The notes under the pieces are model-generated. The model had not been told where the DNA came from, did not search any database, and was given only the letters and a program-made list of their open reading frames with translations. The position numbers were made by a program, and so were the translations under genes. From contig JAFCMP010000550.1 of assembly GCA_017506865.1 (NCBI GenBank), positions 1 to 64,000 on the forward strand: a stretch of DNA of 64,000 nucleotides, given 5' to 3'. Positions 36,001 through 48,000 of the stretch are shown here, one piece after another. Positions within the stretch are counted from its first letter, which is position 1. Each line of letters begins with the position of its first letter. Source of the stretch: Tribonema minus (Eukaryota; Sar; Xanthophyceae; Tribonematales; Tribonemataceae).

Positions 36001-39000
36001 AGTGCCGCATTGAAGTCTGCGCACGTATTGAATTCCGAGTCACGGTGAGCATCGCGGTAGACTTCAACATCATGTGCCGGCCTTCAAGCAAGGGCCCGGG
36101 GCGAAGCTCAGGCGGATGACGCGTCTGAAGCATTATTGACTCATTTGAACTGTGCAATCGCAGGGGCGCAATGAAAGCTTTCATAGCCGAAAGATCGCAA
36201 AGCTGCAGCTGATCAGATCGCACCTTGGAGCCACGGCTGTGCGCTAGATCCCTGCAGGGGGTCCACCGCCATGTTATGGGGTGTGTAGATCACGTTGCAT
36301 AGTACCGCACCCGGTTTACAATAAAGTACACCATGACAGTGCAGGTTTGCATCATGTCTTGCTAGTGCGGACTGCACCGCCGCAACACCAGACTGCAACC
36401 GCACTTGAAGTGTGACGCAACACAGGCATGAATATCATACATACCTGCGCTGTCCTGCGCACACGGCCCTGGCGTGGCAGGTGGGCATGGTCACTTTGAA
36501 GTGTGACGCACCACACGCATCAATACCCATGCATACCCCACACCTGTTGCCTACCTACACCTGTGCTGCACACAGCCCTGGCGTGGCATGTTCGCCCAGC
36601 AGTGTGACTCACCACAGATGCATTTGCATCAATACTATACGTGCCTACCCCGTACTGCGTGGCAGGTGGGCATGTTTGCCTTCCCGCTGGACCGGACACT
36701 GGCGCTGGCGCTGGTGCGCAGCGGCGGCGGCGAGGGCGGAGCTGTGTGGCGAAGACTGGTAAGCTGGTGCAAATCATGTTGTATTGATGGCCCTCTGTAC
36801 AGATGAACAGCTGCTCGTCATCACATCAGGCGTGCAATGCCCGATATTTGGTGAGGGCAATGTCAGTCGTCAAGGTCTCAGCTGCAACGCTCTGCGCCAC
36901 GCTGTGCTACTCCTACTTCAAGTTATACTCATGCTTCAAATTGCAAATATGATGCCTGCACCTTGACGTGTTGTATGAGTGTCTGATCTCTCGCTCGCGC
37001 TCAATGTGCGCGCAGGGGTCCGAGAGCGATGGCAGCGGCGCAGAGGAGCCCCTGCCACTCGACACGCGCGCGCTGGCGGGCCTCGCCGAGGTGAGATGCT
37101 CCTGCAACGATGGTCATGATCATCACTAGCGCTTGCACTGTGCGAGACAAAGGCCGTGTGTCAAACGGACGCTCACGTGCAAGGTGGAGGCCCTTGCAGC
37201 GTGCCGCTGCGATTGCCTCATGCATCCCTACTGTTATGTGCGATGATGATGATCACCGCTGTGCAGCGCCGCTATTGAATCGCGTGCTTGCGCCACTGGT
37301 GAAGTTACGGGCAGCACGCATTCGCCTTGGCCTAGCAGGCTGCGGATTCGCCCACAGGAGCTGGTGGTCTGTTCGATCAAGCCGCGACACCGCCGTGTGC
37401 GGCCGAGCGGCACGCCTGCAGCGCATCGCTCAAGCCAGCATGTCGACAACAACGGCATGCGGCTGTTTCCTGCTGAGATGTGAAGCAGCTTTTGACGTGC
37501 TGTGCTGGATGCGTGTGTAGCCGAGGCTGAACGTCACAGTGACAGCTGGTGAGGGCCAGCTCGAGCAGGGACTGGGCTTGCTCAACCGAATCGTCTGTTG
37601 CCGGCATTTAGTGAGGCGCGTTTGCACGCTAAAAATGGCGCAGCTGCGCGGCACAGGCGGATCGTTGATACTGAGCACACTCGGGGTCCCCCTCCCTTTG
37701 AAGATCAAATCTGAAGCGTGGTGTTGAGACAATGCAGCTGTTGCCCTGTGCACTTGCGGTTGAGGTTAGGGTTTGGATTAGGGTTTGGATTAGGGTTTGG
37801 ATTAGGTACTGCTTGCATATGCGCTCGACAGGTGTGCGCTTGCAGTCATCCCATCTGCCGCCTCTCGCGTCTCATGCAACCGCAGGAGCATGCGCTGTGC
37901 GTCACGGGCGACGTCCTTGCCGCGCTGGTGCGCAGCGTTGGTGGCACCGGAGCTGGCGGCAGTGACCCCGCTGCGGTAAGTGAGTCCTGATGGGGGCATA
38001 GTATAGACAACGCGCCGTGACATGTCACTCGAGCACAAGTTGCAGGGGTCACCTCAGACGATTTATCACGCTCACTTGCACCGTGTGTACTGGCTGCTGC
38101 TGCCTGGAAAAAAATACCAAATCCTACTGACATGATTTAATCAAGAGCATTGAGGCAGGTGTTCTTGTCCTTCGCAAAGGATTCTTCACAAGCCCAACCC
38201 GTGCCAAACTCATCGCAACAGTACACCACAACTGCAAGCCCCTGTTTTCAGCAGCGGGCACGCACACTTGCTGGAGCCGTCCTGCTGGCAGTGTCACCCT
38301 TGCTCTCCTGTGCCGCGGCGGCGTATAGCAGTGAGCGGCGCCGATGACGCCATTGAGGCATCCAAACCAGCAACTCATGCTCTCACTGCAATACCATCAA
38401 TTGGAAAAGCAGGAGAAAAACTTGAATGAAAACCCCCCAAAAATTTAAAGAAGTAACAACATAACATACTTCTACATCTAATAAAAAGACTGATTTGCAT
38501 TTTTGTTCTATGCCGACACTCGCAGGCAGGCGTGGAGCACGACCCTGCCGACGTGGACGCTGCAGCCATGGCGCTGCTGTCAAAGGCAAGTTGAAGTTCT
38601 GAATGCTTGTGCTCTGCACGCTCATGTCGCGTAGACGCAGCATTAGTGCAGGCAAAGCCGCGCAAACTGCTGTAGTGGGGTAGAACTTGCAAGCTGGTGC
38701 CCAAGGCAAGTTCAGAGTTGAGAGATTTGTGGTCTTGCACCTCACCTGTAGGGGTCCTCAAGTACCAGTGATCACCGCTGGCTTTTTGAGCCGCCCTGCC
38801 ACGCGTCTCCCTGCTTCGCATGCCCAATGCATGCGCCTGGTTGTACTGCCGGTACATCCCGTTTTGGGCACAACAAAAGCCCAGATGGCCACCTTCTACG
38901 CTGCTTGTTGCAGAAGGAGTCACTGTCCATGTACTTTGGACCATGAACTCTTATAATCTGAAGTAGGTTTGCACGCATGTTAGTGCCAGTTTGAAGTACG

Positions 39001-42000
39001 CTGTGTGTCCACGCGCCTCCACGCAGTCTTACTGTACATCTCTTGACGTTCGCTTGCCTCGCCTCACACCCTCTGCTCCATGGCTATCCATCCTTGCAGC
39101 TGTGCCGGCACGTGAGCGTCTTCGCGCGCGTCAGCCCCGACCAGAAAGAGCTGGTACGTGCCAACAATTGCTGTCACAGTGTATTGATGTTGCACTCTGA
39201 GCGCTTGTAACCCGTGCACATGCATGTCAAAAGTGTCTTCCTATTGGAGACAGCGCTCTATCTGGTTATTTGCTGAAAGTCGTGCCTGAGTGCATGTTGT
39301 ACTATGCAAGGTGAGGTAGAGTCCGGATCAGAGTCCTTGAATTTCCACATCAGGATCACCTGGAGGATGTGGCTCATCGTGCAGACAGTCGCACTTAGCA
39401 GCAGCCGTTGCTTTGCGCTGCCGCTTCAACAAGTAAGCGGTCGTCGGCACTTCAACAAGTACACTCACCGCCATGGCGACACCTGCAGCAGCTTGCGGGT
39501 GCGTGTTGACGGCGCAGCAAATGCGCACGCCGATGTGTCACGGCTGACATCAGCTTTTTCTCACTGTCAGCTCTAACAACTTTGTTCTTTGTACAGTGTT
39601 TTTTCAACGCTTGATTTTAGTTGTTCTTCAAGGGCATATTCGTTGGGTGCGGGCGCCCGCCTCGTGTGCTGAGGCGCAGCAGCTGCTTCTGTCGAATGCT
39701 CCCCATGTGTGCAGTGATGTGCCCCTCGCACCGACTGCGTATGCGCCTTGATGACGCATCAAGCATGCATGCGTATGCCATGTTGTATTCTTTCTTGCTT
39801 GTCAGCAACGGTCATCTCTTTTACCGCACCTATTACGAGCTGCTTCAGCTCAATGATGCTGATGCGTGCGATGCAGGTGCTGGCGGCGCTCAACGCGGCG
39901 GGGCGCATGACGCTGATGTGCGGCGACGGGTGAGTGAGTCAGTGAGTGAGTGAGTGAGTGAGTCAGCAACGGCGCGCCCTGAACGTTGTATGACTGTCAG
40001 GCTCCGCAACGCAGTGCATCACGGGACTTGAAAGTGCAACACTCAAGCGCGAGTCGCACCAGTGTCGCTCGCCGCAATGAGAAAACTTGCTCAGCCGTGA
40101 AGACGCTCTCTTGCCGGGCGGTCAGCGGGGGTGTGCTACATGAGATTGTGGCGTGCCTTGTCTGCGTTATCGGATGCAACTGTATGCGGCGAGCGCGCGT
40201 CCGCTCGCTTACGCTGTGCCGCGCCGCGCGCCGTTTGGCTGTCCGATCAGTGGTGTTTTTGCTCCTATGGGGTGTAGGGCAAGGATAAGGGGTGGGTTGG
40301 TCACGCGCAGGGTCTAGGGTTAGGGTCAGGGTTAGGGTTCAGGGGGTTGCCATCTGGACGCATGGCAGTGGCCCTGTGGCCCGCGATATGGTCTGTGAAT
40401 GTAGATCGACGTGTCGCACCATGCAACGCTGTGACGAGCGTGGTAGGTGCGTAAAGTTTGCCAACTTCAAGTCCGCGGTGGACGCTCCGCAAGCGCTCAC
40501 GGCCCCAGTGCATGTGTCATGATGTCTTGAGGTATACCACCATCTTCTTGCTCCGTGCAACGACAATAAAATGCAGCTTACCAAATTCAAGTTCCCGGTG
40601 ACCCGCATACTGAGGGTGCGCGCAAGTTGACAAGCGTTGGTGTTGCCCACATTCGTGTGTTCCGGCGCGCAGGACCAACGATGTGGGCGCACTGAAACGC
40701 GCGCACGCCGGCGTGTCCATCATCAACAGCCCGGAGCTCGAGAAGCGCATGCAGGTGCGTGCACGCACACCTCACTACCATGGCATTCCGTGTTGTCCAT
40801 TCTGAGACCGTCTTCATGACTGGGGCGCCGCCTTGCAGGCGCATGTACGACCATGTGCATAGCAGAGGTACTGTCATGTGCCAGATTAGTCCAGTCAGTC
40901 AAGAATTAGGAGCGTACCGGGCACCAATCCTGATTAGGATTGTGTTTTTTTTCTTCATGATCCTCATTCAGGGTCAGAGTGCTTTCTTTGATCATTCCAA
41001 ATGTTTGACCGACCGGCCTGAATTGGCACATGACGGTACGCTCGTAGCCGTGTGCGGTGCACTACTCCTAACTCTAACCGCAATGTATGCAAGACGCCAC
41101 AACACCGAGCGCCGCTGTGTTTGCTGCTAATCGGTGATGTAGGCATGGGCGCGCGTCGGGCGCGGTCGCCACGGAACTCAAAGACAACACTGTCAGCTTC
41201 AACTTTGTCGTGTCACTTGAACTACCAAATTCAGAAGGCAGGCCTGAAGGTGTTCTGTGAAGTCAAAGGCGTGAGCACGTCTGTGTCAGAAGAACATCAG
41301 CACGTACGCTAGAACGCATCTTGTGCGGTGGCACTTCATGGTGGAGCGTTGCTGCAGTGCTCATGGCATATGTGAAAGCCTGCTGTGACTGCTATTTTTT
41401 AAACCTTGTCTTGGGGGTTGGAGAGGAGCAGCATGTGATGCCAGGGCGGCGTAATTGGCAGTTACATCATTGGCAGTTACAGATCACTAACTGCACCTAA
41501 AAGTAGTCCTAGCGGTAAACTGTACTCCTAGTTTGCAAGCATTTTTTGTCGATTCATGTGCTTGTTGAACAGCGTCTTGCTGCGAGCACGCTTTGTTCTT
41601 CTTGCCCTAGCTACCTTACAGCGCTTCTCGATTGGGAGGGGGCACTCGTGCCTCAGACGCTTGGCGCCTCACGCAAAACACCCAGATTATACTTCAACTT
41701 CAACACACCAATGTCATACGCCTTGGCGACGGAAGTGCGGCTCGTGCAGATCGGCGGAGGACGTATACCCGTGTATGCGTTACCTCAACTTTACTGACAC
41801 ATTGCAGTATGTGCACATGACAGACCTCACGTGCAGTGCAGGTGAGAGACTGGAGCGGCGCATTGCCTCAACCTCAAATAATACTTGGAGTATGTGCACC
41901 CAAAATGACTCACACTACATGCATATGACGGCGCCGCAGGTGCGGCTGGAGAAGAGCAGCGGCAGCCGCTCGAGGCGCGGCGCCGGCACTGCCAGCCGGC

Positions 42001-45000
42001 GTCGCGAGACCCACCAGAGCGCAGTAACCGCGGCCATGGCCGAGATGCACGAGCAGCAGGTGCGTCCGCGCACTGCGCGATGTGGCATTATTGACAACCT
42101 ATACTTCAAGTATATAGAAAAACAGAAGGCTTATAAACCTATGCTTCAATGAAGCATGAACTTTACTGAAAGGTATCATATGCGAGCCGGCACAAAATCG
42201 ATGTGGGTGCGCACTGGGCTCCGCACAGGGTTTGAGCCTCTGGGCGGTGCTTGGACGCAGCGGTCAGCAGTCATGCAATGCAGAGCGCTGCTGCAGCAGC
42301 CATGCCTTTTGGGCGTGATGCTCGATAACAGCATGACCAGCAGAGCTGCGACAACTGCATCAGACCGCTCAGAAACTGCAAAAGCTACGGTGTCGTGGTA
42401 ATGTGGACGGCAGCGTCTGTCTCAAAACCCTACCCCTAACCTATTCCTTCTCGTAAGTGTGCGTTTGCAGGAACTTTCATACATACAAAACTTACGCCTT
42501 TGCAAATGACAAAATTTGTGCTGGATGCAATCCTTCGCCGGACTTTCTGCCGCATCGTGCATCGCTCGCTGCACCCAACTGTTGGTTGCGCAAACTTGGT
42601 GCTTGTTGCTTGCGTACGCTTGGCACTTCAGAAGCGTGTGGATCATAAGCAAGCCGTACGGTCATACGCATGTACTTCAAATACTCGAAGTGATCCATTC
42701 TGTCACGATGTGCCTTGAAGCACACATGCACGTATACGCCTATACCATTGCATGTCAGCAGAAGCACACATGCACAGCGCCACGTGTCTTGTCGGGCAAT
42801 GCATGTGATCCTCATGCTGACTTTGGTGCTGACCAGCTATGACAATATGACCATGCTTCGATGCTGTGTGCGCAGCTGGACCCGACACTGGTGCGCATGG
42901 GCGACGCCAGCATAGCATCGCCGTTCACGGCGCGCACCACGAGGTCAGCGAAACCGCCGTGTAACTGACGCACAACTACAAAGTTGAAGTTGTCAAAGGG
43001 GAACAGGCGTTCCATGGAATAGAATGTCAAGTTGAAGAAGTCATGTTTTGGCAGAGAAACTTAGGGAAGCAGCAGCGTAGTGTTCACGGCGCGCACCACG
43101 AGGTCAACGAAACCGCCGTGTAACTGACGCACAACTACAAAGTTGAAGATGTCAAAGGGGAACAGAATGTGAAGTTGAAGAAGTCATGTGTTGGCGGAGA
43201 GACTTAGGGAAGCAGCAGCGTAGTGTTCAAGGCGCGCACCACGAGGTCAACGAAACCGCCGTGTACCTGACGCACAACTACAGAGTTGAAGATGTCAAAG
43301 GGGAACAGCGTATGGAATAGAATATGATGCTGAAGAAGTCATGTTTTGGCGGAGAGACTTAGGGAAGCAGCAGCGTAGTGTTCACTGCACGCACCACGAG
43401 GTCAGCGAATCCGCCGTGTAACTGCTGCACAACTACAAAGTTGAATTTTCAAAAGGACCAGGCGTATGCCCTAACCCTAACCCTTAACCCTAACCCTAAC
43501 CCTAACCCTAACCTTAGAACATAAAGTTTTCGCAGAGAGACTTAGGGAAGCAGCAGCGTAGTGTTCACTGCGCGCGCCACAAGGTGAGCGAAACCGCCGT
43601 GTAACTGCCGCACAACTGCAATGTTAAACTTTCCCAATGGCACAGATCAGGGGTTTCTCTGGCGTCAGCGCCCCAGCACAGCATGTACGCGAACGTTTTG
43701 TGCGTGCACGGTTGTAGCATGCAAATACTGCTAAATATTTAGAGTTCAAAGATGTGAATATTTGCATCCCGCAGCAGGTGCAATCGCGGCAGCATGTCGC
43801 TGCTGCCACTTGCTGCTGCCTGGTTCGACGCATGCTGACAGCCACACAAGAGAGCTTCCTGCAATCCTCTGTTGACATTCCCGTGAGAAGAGCGTCTGCG
43901 TGCGTCCGGCATCAGGAAGAATCAAACCGACCAAACCCCAACATAATGTGCTACACAGCGCGAAAGTGCCATGAAGTTCTGCTGGCGGTATGGCACTATT
44001 CTGCAGTGTACTCACCCAGGTGGTCGGCGCTTTGCTGCCATCAAATAGTCAGCGCACCTGCGGCTGTGCGAGCACCTGTTTGTTGGCATGTGCACTCGCA
44101 TATAACCGCCGTGCAAACTTCAGCTTGAAGAGAGGCACTGCTCAAACGCCTCCTGCAATCCAATCATTAGCTCGAGACATGCCAACCAGATGCCGTAATT
44201 GTGCTTCGAGCAGTCATGTGTGCTGCTTTTCTTATGACTTCACAAAGCCTGAACTTGCTGCGCGGCCTTTGTGTTGTCTGTCTTGCTCGGATGCTGCAGC
44301 ATCGACTGTGTGCTATCCATTGTGCGGCAGGGGCGCTGCACACTGGTGACGACCATGCAGGTGCGTCAACTTCAACCTGTTGCAGTTTTGAGTCACGCTT
44401 TGAAGTCTGTAGTTGAGGATGGTTGCAGCGAATGCAGGTAGATTTGCGGGGAGGGCTTGCTGGCAACAGTTGACAGTGTACAGGTATTGCTCCTGCAGCG
44501 GCAGCAGCGGCGACAGCAGCAGACTCGCAGCTTGAGAACAGCAACAACTTCTGCTGTCGACCACGTAGCTTGGGTTGTACCCTGGGTATTACAATGCTAG
44601 TGTGATGACTTCTACTTGAGGCGGTAGCACCATCACAACTGTGAAAGTAGAGAGCGCGACTGTGAACAGCAGTTGGTGGTGACACAATCAGCAGCTGTAA
44701 TCCACGCGCAGTGATCACGCATTCGAGTGACCTGGGGTCTCAATTTTACTTTTTGGAGCACTCGAGTCTAGCAAAGCAGCGGCTGTAGAATTGATTAAGG
44801 AAGACAGGCTTTTGAGACTGCGTTCCGGCTGAGCATGGAGTTCGTGGTTCTTACGCTGACGCTAGCTCGACGCTATTGCCATTAGGATCTGGGTTGGTGA
44901 GGCAAATCGGCAGTGCACAGAATTTGACTGTCTCGGCTGTATGACCACTCACACCCAGGCAGGCCACATTTTTCATCCGCAGTCGTATTTTCCCAGTCTG

Positions 45001-48000
45001 GCAAACCTGAAACCTGCACATGCTTCATCACCAGCCCGCACCTCACCCATACCGCTCGCGAGCTGCACAGCATGGCTTGCTGTGCACCCAGTTTGGTTTT
45101 TGCCCCCACGCCTTGGTGGAGAAACACTGACGCCTGGCTGTTGATTGCGCTGCTGCCGCTGCGTCCTCCGCAGGTCTACAAGGTACAGAGAGAGCGCTGG
45201 ACTTGTACTGTGGTCGTGGAAACCCTTTCAAACTCACGGGCTCCAAATGAGGAGCTGTGCTTGTGTCGAGCGCTGCTTGATTGAGGCAGCGGCCGCAGCA
45301 TCAGCTTCATGCCGCAGCATCCTCCTGCATGTATTTTTTTAGCATTGTGTCGTGCAGGCTTAAAGGTAGGGTCAGGGGTAGACCACGCGGAGCATCACCC
45401 TGATGGGCAGCATCGGAGTGCTCGCATGTTACATTCGCAAGCACTTGTTAGGTTTAGCGCTGAGGTTGTGTCAGCAGGTGAGTTTCTTGACAGGATCTTT
45501 GGCTGAATCGGGTCGTATTCTTCGCAAGTGCGCTCAGCATACTTCGCGTAGCAGAATGAACAAAGTCGATGATAGGAAAAATGCCGATTACGTGCAAATG
45601 TGCCCCCTTGGAGCACATGCCGCAATTCTGATGCTGGACCGATGCTGCTAAAATGTTTCTTTGCTACTCGCTAGCCAGCAGGCGCAGCGGTGATCATACT
45701 GTCGGAGTGCTCTATAAAACTCGCGGACTTGTGTCTTTGAAGGCCTCAAGGGAGGCCACATGTCCAGTGTGTTCAAAGGGCTTCAACCCTATGCAGTGAC
45801 GTATGTGGTCTGCACTGTTGCCATCCCGCACTGGCCGTACAGTGTGAGTCTCCAGCCGCTCTGGTTTTGTGTAATCAGCAGGTGACTCTTTTCTTTCACA
45901 GTAGATGTGCACTCACCACTGCAGTGTTCCTTCGGACGCCATGACTCTGTTGCCTGAATGCGGACACATATGGCTATCTGCATATTCCCCACCATTTGCA
46001 TTTGCAGCATCTCAATCCACTCCTTCGTATGCCTCTGCTTGCCCTGAATGCACTCATTGCATTGTCACTGCATCCCCGCTGCCAATTTTCATGGCAATGC
46101 ACCAGAGCTCTCATTGACCATTGAGCATGCCATCGCTTCTCACTGCGCCCCCCCTTTTGCCGCCCCCAGATTCTCGCATTGAACTGCCTCACCAGCGCCT
46201 ACATGCTCAGCAGCCTCTACCTGTGGGGCGTCAAGCAGGGCGATACACAGGTGCGTCAACTTCCGATGCCATGCGTACTAAGTATATCATACCTACTTAC
46301 CCCCAAGCAGGGCGTCAACTTCCGATGCCATGCATATACTAACTGTAGTTCATCATGCTTACTTTGCCCCCGAGTAGGGCGACACTCAGGTGCGTAACCT
46401 TCTGATGCCATGCCTGTTTGCGCTGTTACACTAAGTATATCATGCTTACTTACCTCCAAGCAGGGCGATACGCAGGTGTGTCAACTTCCGATGCCATGCA
46501 CGTGTTTTAAATCATGTCATACTTACTTACCCCCAAGCAGCGATACACAGGTGCGCCAGCTTCTGATAGTTTACTTCTTCAAGTACAATGCAGAACACCT
46601 AGACTACCCCTGACTATCGCTGCGAGGCCCCCGGGTCAGTCACCAGATAGTGCAAATAAGGCTGAGCGGCTGTTTACTTTTGCAAAGCGACAATTGATGG
46701 CAGTTGTTTTGGTGCAGGCTGCAAAGTGCAGGCGCAGATGTGGGCGTTCTCTGTACGTCGTGTGCGCAACAGCATGAGGGTTTCAGCACAACTTCAACTT
46801 GAAGTATACTTTGAGAAAATGTGCCACACAACTCACAGGACCGGGTCACACACAGTTGACTCGATTTGCTGCTAGTGCTGGGTGCATCCAACCGGTACCC
46901 ACATACGGCCAGCTGATAGTAATGACGGTGGGACGCTTAGCTATTTTTCAAAGCGCAAGTCTATGCAGTCGTCTCATATAGGCAGCCTGACTGGCACGCG
47001 TTTCTTCTTTGCGCGGCGTGGCCCGAGAACAAACAATGACGCCTCGCTGTCAATCACTGAGCCAGTCCAACGTGTCGGCCAACTGTCACTCTCAATATGC
47101 GTCTTTGTCACCGCACAGGCACGTGCTTTCATCACGCGCATCAAATCGCGTCGTCGGCAGCACACAGCCAAATGCTTTCATCGCGCCTCAGAGCACGGCG
47201 CTGTCACGTGCAGGGTGACGGCGGTGCGTTGCGCATCTTCACGGTCTGACTGTTGTCCGCCCCTGCTTGCCATTACTGCCGCGTTGCTGCTGCCGCTGCG
47301 CTGTTGCAGATGACCGTACTGGGCCTGTTGATCGCGGCGCTGTTCTTCGCCACCAGCCGCGCTCAGCCTCTGGTGAGTGCCCCACTGATTCCTGCAGAAC
47401 GTCATGGGAGGGGGGAGGGGGGGGGGGGGGGTCTGCCGGGGGGGTTGCCGATATGCTGACTCTCTGTTGTGGAGCAGGCTTCACATCACTGAGTTGCAGT
47501 GCGTTGTGACGCTGGTGTTCAGCAGCGCCTTGTGCCTTTGCCGCCTCATCATTGCGGCATACTGAAGTATGTCAGACTGTCCCGTCAGGAATGTAAATAC
47601 TAGTTTAGTTGCAAAGGTGAGTGTGGATAAGTTTCACACCCATGACCCAAGTATATACCAAATACTTTATGCCGGAGCCACGCATTTATGCCGAACCCGA
47701 ACCCTAGCCCTGAACCTTAATCCTAAACCTTCACCCTAACCCTTACCAGGAGTGGATATTGCTGCGATTCTTATAGAAGTGTGAAAACATCATACTTGGA
47801 GTATCAACCTCTTCATGTCAAAGAAGGGCAACCAATGCGCATCATCTTGAACTGTATCGACTGCATCGTCTTGCAATCTCGCATGCTCTTGAGCTTGCGA
47901 TTCGCGCTGACCACCACTGCGCCGCTGACCATTGTAAGGCTTCACATCCGTCATTATTTGAGGTGATCACATGCTGACAACGCGCTGCCGGTACTTGCAT

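Larger units (their letters stand above)
35548..42059 (+). other. P5A exons 30-38: phosphorylation-domain second half
   Basis: Exons: 35548-35615 ([17 protein letters not shown]), 36666-36758, 37016-37090, 37886-37975 ([13 protein letters not shown]), 38526-38585 (GC donor gcaagt), 39100-39153 ([14 protein letters not shown]), 39877-39929 (MTLMCGDG), 40673-40754 ([17 protein letters not shown]) and 41940-42059. GDG/TND is split between exons 36 and 37. MITGDS has Ser where many P5A proteins have Asn. Exon 38 is a Ser/Arg-rich low-complexity segment at the same place as the variable insert of ATP13A1. Confidence 0.9.

Noticed and set aside
42920-43625. Regular array resembling a CRISPR locus
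   Set aside because: Units are 140-185 bp, include exon text and a splice donor, have no unique spacers of constant length, and lie in a eukaryotic intron.
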